From Brevundimonas sp. UBA7635 (lineage in GTDB: Bacteria; Pseudomonadota; Alphaproteobacteria; Caulobacterales; Caulobacteraceae), in assembly GCA_002483865.1 (NCBI GenBank), contig DLIT01000129.1, positions 1 to 7,658 on the forward strand: 7,658 nt of DNA. Direction: 5' to 3'. The notes below the pieces were generated by a model. That model saw only the letters and a list, made by a program, of their open reading frames with translations, searched no databases and was not told the DNA's origin. Of the stretch, positions 1-4,524 are shown one piece after another. Made by a program: the position numbers and the translations under genes. Within the stretch, counting starts at the first letter, position 1; the number at the start of each line of letters is the position of its first letter.

Positions 1-384
1 ACGCTCGACGCCCTCTTCCACGGCACCGATGATGTTCTGGACTTCACGTTCCGAAACCGGCAGCGGCTTGGTGCCACCAGCAGCACCGAGGAAGCCGGTG
101 ACCTTCGGGGTGTTCTTGACCAGGTGATAGGCTTGGTCGGTCATTTCCATCTTCACCAGCACATAGCCCGGGAAGAATTTACGTTCGGAATTGACCTTAC
201 GGCCACGACGGATTTCCACCACATCCTCGGTCGGAACCAGGATTTCGGAGAAATTGTCTTCGAGGCCTTGTTGTTTCGCTTGGTCACGCAGGTACTCGGC
301 GACCTTCTTTTCGAAGTTCGAGTAGGCGTTGACGATATACCATTTGTGACGGGGGTTAGCCGCTGCGGGCGCTGCATCAGTCAT
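1..384 (-). CDS. nusG: Transcription termination/antitermination protein NusG (C-terminus beyond window)
   Basis: NusG binds RNA polymerase through its N-terminal NGN domain. Through its C-terminal KOW domain it contacts Rho or ribosomal protein S10, so it couples transcription to termination or translation. The visible 128 codons start MTDAAPAAANPRHKWYIVNA, and the NGN fold begins at about residue 14 (KWYIVNAYSNFEKK). The family hallmark FFPGYVLVKM lies at about residues 69-78, followed by a TPKVTGFLG stretch. The KOW domain is missing only because the window ends. The start is the ATG at 384-382. It is preceded by AAGGAG at 398-393, a strong Shine-Dalgarno that overlaps the secE stop codon. 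The gene lies 13 bp after secE, so the two are almost certainly co-transcribed and probably translationally coupled. In most bacteria rplK-rplA would follow, beyond the left edge. The identification is secure. Confidence 0.97.
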   Translation of the reverse strand, partial: MTDAAPAAANPRHKWYIVNAYSNFEKKVAEYLRDQAKQQGLEDNFSEILVPTEDVVEIRRGRKVNSERKFFPGYVLVKMEMTDQAYHLVKNTPKVTGFLGAAGGTKPLPVSEREVQNIIGAVEEGVER

Positions 385-397
385 ATGCGCGTCTCCT

Positions 398-694
398 TTA
401 TTGGCCGAGGCCGAGAATGAACCGGGACAAAAAGCCCAGTCCGGTATCGACAATCCAGAAGAAGATCGCCGCGATCGTGACCATGATGAAGACCATCACG
501 GACGTGATCCAGGTTTCCTTGCGGCTGGGCCATACGATCTTGCGAGCCTCGGCACGAACCTGGCTGACGAACTGAGAAATCGACGTCTTTTTCTTGGGCG
601 CAGGCGCGTCCATGGCAACTGTTGCCGCCCCTGGGGCAGTTGCAGTCTGGTTACCCACGGTGCGGCGACCGCCGGGGGTCTTCGCCTTGGCCAT
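398..694 (-). CDS. secE: Protein translocase subunit SecE
   Basis: SecE is the essential small subunit of the SecYEG inner-membrane channel and clamps the two halves of SecY. The 98-aa product has a variable, low-complexity N-terminus (about residues 1-36, ending in KKK). The conserved amphipathic motif follows, VRAEARKIVWPSRKETW at about 46-62, and then one hydrophobic transmembrane helix (about 63-85) and a short tail. This is the usual one-helix form of most bacteria, not the three-helix form of E. coli; the extra N-terminal residues are probably cytoplasmic. The start is the ATG at 694-692, with only a modest purine-rich ribosome site (AAGAGA, 706-701). The gene sits between tRNA-Trp and nusG, a very common bacterial order, and its stop codon overlaps the nusG ribosome-binding site. 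Confidence 0.96.
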   Translation of the reverse strand: MAKAKTPGGRRTVGNQTATAPGAATVAMDAPAPKKKTSISQFVSQVRAEARKIVWPSRKETWITSVMVFIMVTIAAIFFWIVDTGLGFLSRFILGLGQ

Positions 695-719
695 ATGACG
701 TCTCTTTTAACCTCTGGAA

Positions 720-760
720 CCTGTTGCATCACATGGGAAGTCCCACACGATTGCAACAGG
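720..760 (-). repeat. Nested inverted repeat between tRNA-Trp and secE
   Basis: A perfect 9-bp inverted repeat, CCTGTTGCA (720-728) and TGCAACAGG (752-760), encloses a second inverted repeat, TGGGA (734-738) and TCCCA (741-745). In the minus-strand transcript this would fold into a long stem-loop. It begins 5 nt downstream of the encoded tRNA CCA end and finishes about 25 nt before the secE start codon. No U-tract follows, so it does not look like an intrinsic terminator. A processing signal that separates the tRNA from the secE-nusG mRNA, or a stabilising 5' hairpin for that mRNA, is more likely. That role is an inference from position and structure. Confidence 0.55.
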
Positions 761-765
761 GGGAA

Positions 766-841
766 TGGCAGGAGCGGAGGGACTCGAACCCACGACCCTC
801 GGTTTTGGAGACCGATGCTCTACCAGCTGAGCTACACTCCT
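766..841 (-). tRNA. trnW: tRNA-Trp (anticodon CCA)
   Basis: The minus-strand sequence folds into a full cloverleaf. The acceptor stem AGGAGTG (841-835) pairs with CGCTCCT (776-770). The D-arm contains AGCTCAGCTGGTAGAGC, and the anticodon loop carries CCA at 808-806, between stem halves TCGGT and ACCGA. The T-arm is GTGGGTTCGAGTCCC. The discriminator base is G, as expected for tRNA-Trp, and a 3' CCA is encoded (768-766). A tRNA-Trp gene directly upstream of secE-nusG is a widely conserved arrangement. Because it lies on the same strand, it may be transcribed together with secE. Confidence 0.97.
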
Positions 842-856
842 AGTGTCCCCGACAAG

Positions 857-890
857 GGTTTAGCGCCTCGAGAAACCTCGACGGCGTCAA
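857..890 (-). promoter_or_regulatory. Possible promoter for tRNA-Trp/secE/nusG
   Basis: On the minus strand a TTGACG -35-like hexamer (890-885) is followed by GCTAAACC (864-857), which resembles the -10 element of alphaproteobacterial housekeeping promoters. It lies about 16 bp upstream of the tRNA. The weak point is the 20-bp gap between the two elements, which is longer than usual. An alternative lies further upstream in the same spacer, with TTGAAA (about 934-929) and CATATG (about 911-906) separated by 17 bp. One of the two probably serves the stable-RNA operon, but sequence alone does not decide which. Confidence 0.3.
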
Positions 891-975
891 CCTCGCCAGA
901 GCGGCGCATATGCCTGACCCTTCACGGCATTTCAAGCGCATTTCGGGTTAATTCACCGACAGATGTGAAAGATTT

Positions 976-1518
976 TCAGAACAGCCGCGCTACAGCGCTC
1001 GGGCTGTAGCTGACGCCCTCGATGGCACGGTCCGGGTCACCGATCGAGAAAGTCTGCGCCTGGCTGCGCCCATCGACCACGGCCACGGCCTTGAGGATTT
1101 CAGGGACTACCTTGACGACGACCACCTCATCGCTGCCAGGCGCAAAGGGAGCCTGGTGCGGTGTGCGTGCCTCAACACGGGACCTGAGCGCGGCAATCTC
1201 GGCTTGGTCCTCGACTGCTATGGCGCGGCCCTCGATTGACAGTCCCACGGCTTCGCCCTCCTCGGCGCGGCCGCGGACAGCAGCGGCAACACGCGGATCC
1301 GCAAGGATATTGCGCCACTTCTCACTGGCGCGGGCTGTGATGAAATAGAGGTTGAGGCCGTCATTCGCATAGCCAAGCGTGCTTAGGTGCGGCTGGCCCT
1401 CGGGGCTGTTGGTGCCAAGGGTCATCAAGGTCTGACTGGCCAGAAGCTTCAGAATTGCGGCAACGGCCCCACCATGCAGGGGAATCGCTTCGCGTAACAG
1501 CCCGTTCGAATCGGTCAT
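976..1518 (-). CDS. Pyridoxamine 5'-phosphate oxidase-like flavin split-barrel protein
   Basis: This 180-aa protein looks like a member of the putative pyridoxamine 5'-phosphate oxidase (PNPOx-like) split-barrel family. These are small dimeric beta-barrels that usually bind FMN, and sometimes F420 or haem. The recognisable core is LMTLGTNSPEGQPHLSTLGY (about residues 31-50), followed by LYFITARASEKWRNILADPRVAAAV (about 57-81) and a later barrel strand with VGLSIEGRAIAV. Family members include general stress and nitroreductase-like proteins, so the substrate cannot be named, and true vitamin B6 synthesis (PdxH) is unlikely. The start is the ATG at 1518-1516, with an excellent ribosome site AAAGGAGA (1530-1523). 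An FNR/FixK-type box lies 45 bp upstream of the start (1563-1576), so low-oxygen control is plausible. No convincing terminator is visible before the tRNA-Trp promoter region downstream. Confidence 0.85.
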   Translation of the reverse strand: MTDSNGLLREAIPLHGGAVAAILKLLASQTLMTLGTNSPEGQPHLSTLGYANDGLNLYFITARASEKWRNILADPRVAAAVRGRAEEGEAVGLSIEGRAIAVEDQAEIAALRSRVEARTPHQAPFAPGSDEVVVVKVVPEILKAVAVVDGRSQAQTFSIGDPDRAIEGVSYSPSAVARLF

Positions 1519-1562
1519 GGGGTCTCCTTTCGCTCACTAGGCGCGACTGTGGCACACAGGCC

Positions 1563-1576
1563 TTGACGCAGATCAA
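1563..1576. promoter_or_regulatory. FNR/FixK-type operator between divergent genes
   Basis: TTGACGCAGATCAA matches the FNR/FixK consensus TTGAY-N4-RTCAA in both half-sites, and the symmetry extends to GCCTTGA...TCAAGGC. It lies in the 93-bp spacer between the PNPOx-like gene (minus) and the 132-aa unknown gene (plus). In the plus direction, 22 bp beyond the box falls on TCAAAC (1599-1604). A class II promoter there would start transcription at about 1611, one base before the ATG. In the minus direction the same spacing falls on CTAGTG (1540-1535), and the resulting start would cut into the ribosome site. It is therefore unclear which gene it controls. An FNR-type regulator is encoded about 500 bp away. 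Confidence 0.75.
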
Positions 1577-1592
1577 GGCTTTCCGGGCTCGG

Positions 1593-1608
1593 GCGTGTTC
1601 AAACACGC
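1593..1608. repeat. Perfect 16-bp palindrome just before the unknown gene
   Basis: GCGTGTT (1593-1599) and AACACGC (1602-1608) form a perfect 7-bp inverted repeat around a 2-bp centre (CA). It ends three bases before the ATG at 1612 and covers the place where a -10 element would lie if the upstream FNR-type box acted in class II geometry. It could be a repressor operator or an RNA hairpin masking the start. There is no U-tract, so it is not a terminator. The binding protein is unknown. Confidence 0.5.
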
Positions 1609-1611
1609 TCC

Positions 1612-2010
1612 ATGACCACCCTGCCCCCCTCTGGAACCTCGGCCCAGGCCGAGGGGCCCCGACTGGCGATCGCCCCGCTGACCGAGGCCGACGCCACGGC
1701 TGAATATGCCCTGGCCCAGTTGTGGAGGCCCGACCTGTCGCCGACACAGTGGCAGGTCTTCCTGCGCCAATGGCACGCACAGCCGGGACAAAGGGGTATC
1801 ATCAGCGCCCGCTCGCAACGCGGCGGGGTCCTGGGCTTCGTGCCTTGGTGGCAGCAGCCTGACCTGGAGTTCGGCCAGGTGCTGTGGGCGGGGCCCTTTG
1901 TCGTGCGCGAACTGGGGGTGCGCCCTCTGGTCAGGCAGGCCCTGACCAAGGGCCTGGTCCAACGGGCCAACCAGACCGGACTGAACCTCAGGCTGGCCGA
2001 AGCTGGCTAG
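1612..2010 (+). CDS. Unrecognised 132-aa protein, possibly GNAT-like
   Basis: I do not recognise this protein with confidence. After a polar N-terminus it reads RLAIAPLTEADATAEYALAQ (about residues 17-36), which resembles the first strand and helix of GNAT acetyltransferases. A GGVLGFVPWW stretch (about 71-80) and VLWAGPFVVRELGVRPLVRQAL (about 90-111) follow, in roughly the place of the GNAT strand 4 and acetyl-CoA loop. However, the classic R/Q-x-x-G-x-G/A loop is not clearly present, so an inactive or unrelated fold is equally possible. There is no signal peptide or membrane helix. The reading frame opens at ATG 1612 with no Shine-Dalgarno upstream, which would fit a leaderless mRNA. An FNR-type box lies 35 bp upstream. 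The gene ends 64 bp before the fnr-type gene on the same strand and may be co-transcribed with it. Confidence 0.6.
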   Translation: MTTLPPSGTSAQAEGPRLAIAPLTEADATAEYALAQLWRPDLSPTQWQVFLRQWHAQPGQRGIISARSQRGGVLGFVPWWQQPDLEFGQVLWAGPFVVRELGVRPLVRQALTKGLVQRANQTGLNLRLAEAG

Positions 2011-2047
2011 GGCAGCCTGCCCTATTTCAGACTATCTACCCTATCGT

Positions 2048-2068
2048 TATGATGCGCCGGATCAGGAG
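2048..2068 (+). promoter_or_regulatory. Candidate -10 element and ribosome-binding site of the fnr-type gene
   Basis: TATGAT (2048-2053) is a good -10 hexamer. A weak -35 candidate (TTTCAG, 2025-2030) lies 17 bp upstream. AGGAG (2064-2068) is a clear Shine-Dalgarno 6 bp before the ATG at 2075 and supports that start. I see no FNR-type box in front of this gene, so autoregulation is not indicated unless it is read through from the upstream gene. Confidence 0.4.
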
Positions 2069-2074
2069 TGGATC

Positions 2075-2824
2075 ATGTCTGCATTGACGACCGCCTCAGC
2101 GACGGAACGCGTCCCAGAAATCGCTCTGGAGGACGTGCATCCCTGTGCGACCTGCGGAGCGCGACCGCTTGGGGTCTGTGCCGACCTGGACGGTTCAGAA
2201 CTGAAAAGCATGGCCTGCGCCAGCATCAACATCTCCGCTACCCCCGGTGAAGCCCTCTTCCATGAGGGTGACCCCAATCCCTTTGTGTTCAATGTGGTCG
2301 AGGGCGCAGTAAAGCTCTATCGGCTGCTGCCCGACGGTCGCCGCCAGATCACCGGTTTCCTGTTCAAAGGCGATTTTCTGGGCCTGGGTGGCCGCGCCGT
2401 GGCGGGGTTCACGGCAGAGGCCCTGACGCCATTGCAGACCTGCCGCTTTCGCCGTGGCGACTTCGACCAACTCCTGGGTGCCATGCCCGCGCTGGAGCAT
2501 CGCCTGGTGGCCATGGCGGGCGACGAGTTGATGGCGGCTCAGGAGCAGATCGTCCTGCTCGGCCGAAAAACGGCGCGCGAGCGTATCGCCAGTTTCCTGA
2601 CGCGGCTGTCGGCCCGACAGGTGCAACTGGGTGCCGAGCCGGGCCGGGTTCACCTGCCCATGACCCGACTGGATATCGCCGACTACCTGGGCCTGACCAT
2701 CGAGACGGTCAGTCGAGTACTGACGCAGTTCAAGACCTCGGGGCTTATCCAGCTTCTGCCCCATAACGAAATCGCCCTGTCGGACGAGGCTGCATTGGCC
2801 CATCTTGCCGACGGTTCTGCATGA
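2075..2824 (+). CDS. fnr: FNR-type oxygen-responsive transcription regulator (Crp/Fnr family)
   Basis: This 249-aa Crp/Fnr-family regulator is likely a true [4Fe-4S] oxygen sensor that dimerises and activates low-oxygen genes when the cluster is intact. The N-terminus carries C24-x2-C27-x7-C35 (HPCATCGARPLGVC). A fourth cysteine, C123 (TPLQTCRF), sits at the position of E. coli FNR Cys122, so all four cluster ligands appear present. A cyclic-nucleotide-binding-like beta-roll spans about 50-140, with FHEGD and FVFNVVEGAVKLYR. The dimerisation helix is at about 142-178, and the helix-turn-helix is at about 197-222. The recognition helix IETVSRVL supplies E210, S213 and R214, the residues that read TTGAT half-sites. 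FixK-type relatives usually lack the N-terminal cysteines. The start has a good ribosome site (2064-2068). Matching boxes in the window are at 1563-1576 and 6167-6180, so the cyd genes are its likely targets. Confidence 0.92.
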   Translation: MSALTTASATERVPEIALEDVHPCATCGARPLGVCADLDGSELKSMACASINISATPGEALFHEGDPNPFVFNVVEGAVKLYRLLPDGRRQITGFLFKGDFLGLGGRAVAGFTAEALTPLQTCRFRRGDFDQLLGAMPALEHRLVAMAGDELMAAQEQIVLLGRKTARERIASFLTRLSARQVQLGAEPGRVHLPMTRLDIADYLGLTIETVSRVLTQFKTSGLIQLLPHNEIALSDEAALAHLADGSA

Positions 2825-2845
2825 TCGTGTTGTAACAGGAAGAAA

Positions 2846-2870
2846 GGGTGCGGGCTGACGTCCCGCACCC
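2846..2870. terminator. Strong hairpin terminator between fnr and the ompW remnant
   Basis: A perfect 9-bp GC-rich stem, GGGTGCGGG (2846-2854) and CCCGCACCC (2862-2870), encloses a 7-base loop. It lies 22 bp after the fnr stop codon. In the plus direction the tail is TCTCCT, a weak U-tract. In the minus direction the stem is followed by TTTCTTCC, a better one. The hairpin therefore looks bidirectional. It probably served both fnr and the convergent ompW-like gene when that was intact. Confidence 0.8.
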
Positions 2871-2887
2871 TCTCCTGCATCGGTCCG

Positions 2888-3130
2888 TCAGAACTTGCGA
2901 CCGACGCCCAGCGACACCACCCAGGAATTGGGCGCAACGCTGCTCTGCAGCGCGCCCTCAACGATCGGGCATCAGTGTCGAGCCAGACTTTCTTGGCATC
3001 CAGGCTAAGGGTTCAGGGCCGGTCAGGTTCCAGTCAATACCGGGCCGAACCCCAACGCCGAGACCCGACAGGGCGAAGACCGGCTCCCGATGTCGAAAGC
3101 GCCTTCGCATTCGGCGATCGCGGCGTTGTT
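2888..3130 (-). pseudogene. ompW: Decayed 3' end of an OmpW-family outer-membrane protein gene
   Basis: Minus-strand translation gives consecutive pieces of an OmpW-like beta-barrel C-terminus, each in a different frame. They are GAFDIGS (about 3103-3083), then FALSGLGVGVRPGIDWNLTG (about 3077-3018). These are followed by LSLDAKKVWLDTDA (3009-2968) and finally PIVEGALQSSVAPNSWVVSLGVGRKF plus stop (2968-2888). The last piece ends in phenylalanine, as outer-membrane barrels do, and LDAKKVWLDTDA plus SLGVGRKF is typical of the OmpW family. At least three frameshifts separate the pieces, and the first half of the gene, including the signal peptide, is absent. OmpW is a small, often oxygen-regulated outer-membrane channel, so its presence beside fnr and cyd fits. 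The upstream limit is uncertain, because similarity fades above about 3103. Confidence 0.72.
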
Positions 3131-3166
3131 TCAATTTAAATGAATGATTTTAAACAATAAAACTTC
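3127..3166. other. AT-rich junction next to the ompW remnant
   Basis: The 40 bases here are mostly A and T (TTTAAATGAATGATTTTAAA and similar), in sharp contrast with the GC-rich surroundings. They lie exactly where the ompW-like similarity ends and just after the cydX terminator hairpin on the minus strand. They may be the scar of the deletion that removed the 5' half of ompW, or part of the old intergenic region. I see no gene, box or repeat in them. Confidence 0.45.
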
Positions 3167-3187
3167 TTCCCTGGTGCAAATCAGGGA
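3160..3187 (-). terminator. Probable terminator of the cydABX operon
   Basis: In the minus-strand transcript a 6-bp stem, TCCCTG (3187-3182) and CAGGGA (3173-3168), with an 8-base loop is followed by AAGAAGTTTTATTGTTT. The stem begins 20 bases after the cydX stop codon. The U-rich tail is interrupted and the stem is short, so strength is moderate. A competing inverted repeat, TGCAAA (3175-3180) with TTTGCA (3193-3198), overlaps it. Confidence 0.5.
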
Positions 3188-3207
3188 GGCAGTTTGCAAG
3201 GGGCCCA

Positions 3208-3327
3208 TCAGGGTTCGGAGCGGCCCTCATCTCCATCATCAAACAGACGAAACTCATGCCACAGGCCATTCAGAACACCGAAGGCCACCGCTAGACCAAG
3301 GCCCAGGATCCAGGCGAAATACCACAT
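3208..3327 (-). CDS. cydX: Cytochrome bd oxidase small subunit CydX
   Basis: This 39-aa open frame begins MWYFAWILGLGLAVAFGVLN and continues GLWHE before a charged tail ending in RSEP. CydX (YbgT family) is a single-helix inner-membrane protein that binds CydA and stabilises the haem groups of cytochrome bd. The family hallmarks are all here: MWYFAWILG at the N-terminus, a hydrophobic helix at about residues 4-22, and the N-G-L-W-H-E motif just after it. The start is the ATG at 3327-3325, with a strong AGGAG ribosome site (3340-3336) 8 bases upstream. It lies 23 bp after the cydB stop on the same strand, the classical cydA-cydB-cydX order. Its size makes it easy to miss by length-filtered gene calling. 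The length is normal for the family, and the acidic tail (DDGDEG) is typical. Confidence 0.95.
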   Translation of the reverse strand: MWYFAWILGLGLAVAFGVLNGLWHEFRLFDDGDEGRSEP

Positions 3328-3350
3328 CGAAAATTCTCCTGTTTCCGGGG

Positions 3351-4499
3351 TCAGTAGAGGTCGGGGTTGGTCTTGAGCGCACCCGTGGTCGAGCGACCGA
3401 ACATCACCTTATAGACCCAAGCCGTGTAGAGCAGGATCAACGGCAGGAAGATGACGGTGCAGACCAGCATGATGAAGAGCGTCAGGTGGCTGGACGACGA
3501 GTTCCAGACCGTCAGGCTCGACTGGGCATCAATCGTGCTGGGCAGGATGAAGGGGAACATCGACAGGCCAACGGTCGAGATGATGCCCACCGCAGACAGC
3601 GATGAACCGCCAAAGGCCAGCAACTCGCTGCGACGCCACAGGCCGGCAATCGCCGCCGCTGCGCCCAGGAAGCCAAGCGCCGGTGCGATCATCATCCAGG
3701 GGTGCTTGCCATAGTTGTCCAGCCAGGCCCCTGAATGAGCCTCGACCGCCACGCGCAGCGGGTTGGACGGACCAGCCGTATCCAGCGCGCCGGTGATACG
3801 AAAGCCCATGTCGCCATAGGCCACCATCAGGCCACCCACTGCGAACAGGACCAGGCTGAGCAGGCCAGCCACCGTGCCGATCTTGCGGGCGCGGTCGGTC
3901 ACGGGGCCGATCTCGGCCTTCAGGCCCAGCCAGGCGGCACCGTGCAGGACCAGCATGGCTACGGACAGCAGACCGCAGACCAGGGTGAAGGGCGTGAACA
4001 GGCCCAGCAGCGAACCCTCATAGAAGGCGCGCATGGTGTTATCGAGACGGAAGGGCGCGCCTGCCATCACATTGCCCATGGCCACGCCGAACACCAGGGC
4101 AGGCACGAAGCCGCCGATGAACAGGCACCAGTCCCAGAACGAGCGCCAGGCCGGGCTGGACCGCTTGGAGCGATACTTGAAGCTGACCGGACGCAGGATC
4201 AGGGCCGACAGCACCAGGAACATGGCCAGGTAGAAGCCCGAGAAGCTGACGGCATAGACGAAGGGCCAGGCGGCGAAGATCGCGCCGCCGCCCAGGATGA
4301 ACCAGACCTGGTTCCCCTCCCAGGTGGCACCCACCGTATTGATGACCATGCGGCGTTCTTCATCCGTCCCGGCAACGAAGGGCAAAAGGGCACCGACGCC
4401 GAGGTCAAAGCCGTCGGTCAGGGCAAAGGCGATCAGCAGGACGCCGACCAGTGCCCACCAGATCACGCGAAGCGTGGCAAAATCGAGAAGCAGTTCCAT
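3351..4499 (-). CDS. cydB: Cytochrome bd quinol oxidase subunit II, CydB
   Basis: CydB is the second large membrane subunit of cytochrome bd, the high-affinity quinol:O2 oxidoreductase used at low oxygen. It structurally mirrors CydA and supports haem assembly. The 382-aa length is close to that of E. coli CydB. The conserved N-terminal segment LTDGFDLGVGALLPF (about residues 27-41) is followed by GATWEGNQVWFILGGGAIFAAWP (about 57-79), the family counterpart of the GPVWDGNEVW region. RPVSFKYRSK follows the third helix (about 102-111). Late conserved motifs are SMFPFILPS and the SSSSHLTL stretch, and there are about eight to nine transmembrane helices overall. The start is the ATG at 4499-4497, with AAGGA about 8 bases upstream. 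The gene is separated from cydA by 25 bp and from cydX by 23 bp, so the three form one operon. Confidence 0.97.
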   Translation of the reverse strand: MELLLDFATLRVIWWALVGVLLIAFALTDGFDLGVGALLPFVAGTDEERRMVINTVGATWEGNQVWFILGGGAIFAAWPFVYAVSFSGFYLAMFLVLSALILRPVSFKYRSKRSSPAWRSFWDWCLFIGGFVPALVFGVAMGNVMAGAPFRLDNTMRAFYEGSLLGLFTPFTLVCGLLSVAMLVLHGAAWLGLKAEIGPVTDRARKIGTVAGLLSLVLFAVGGLMVAYGDMGFRITGALDTAGPSNPLRVAVEAHSGAWLDNYGKHPWMMIAPALGFLGAAAAIAGLWRRSELLAFGGSSLSAVGIISTVGLSMFPFILPSTIDAQSSLTVWNSSSSHLTLFIMLVCTVIFLPLILLYTAWVYKVMFGRSTTGALKTNPDLY

Positions 4500-4524
4500 C
4501 TTGGATTATCCTTGAACCTGAGCC

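Noticed and set aside
952..969. Small inverted repeat (TTCAC...GTGAA) after the PNPOx-like gene
   Set aside because: The stem is only 5 bp, AT-containing, and no U-tract follows on the minus strand, so it does not support a terminator call.
401..1009. A 202-codon plus-strand open frame across secE and the tRNA
   Set aside because: It runs antisense through secE and through tRNA-Trp, so it cannot be a conserved protein gene.
1361..1970. Minus-strand frames opposite the 132-aa gene and the PNPOx-like promoter region
   Set aside because: They overlap the FNR-type box and the PNPOx-like start, and their composition is arginine/proline-rich, as expected of GC-rich shadow frames.
3144..3605. A 153-codon plus-strand frame over the cydX and cydB 3' region
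   Set aside because: It is antisense to cydX and cydB and its product is low-complexity. It starts in the AT-rich junction with no ribosome site.
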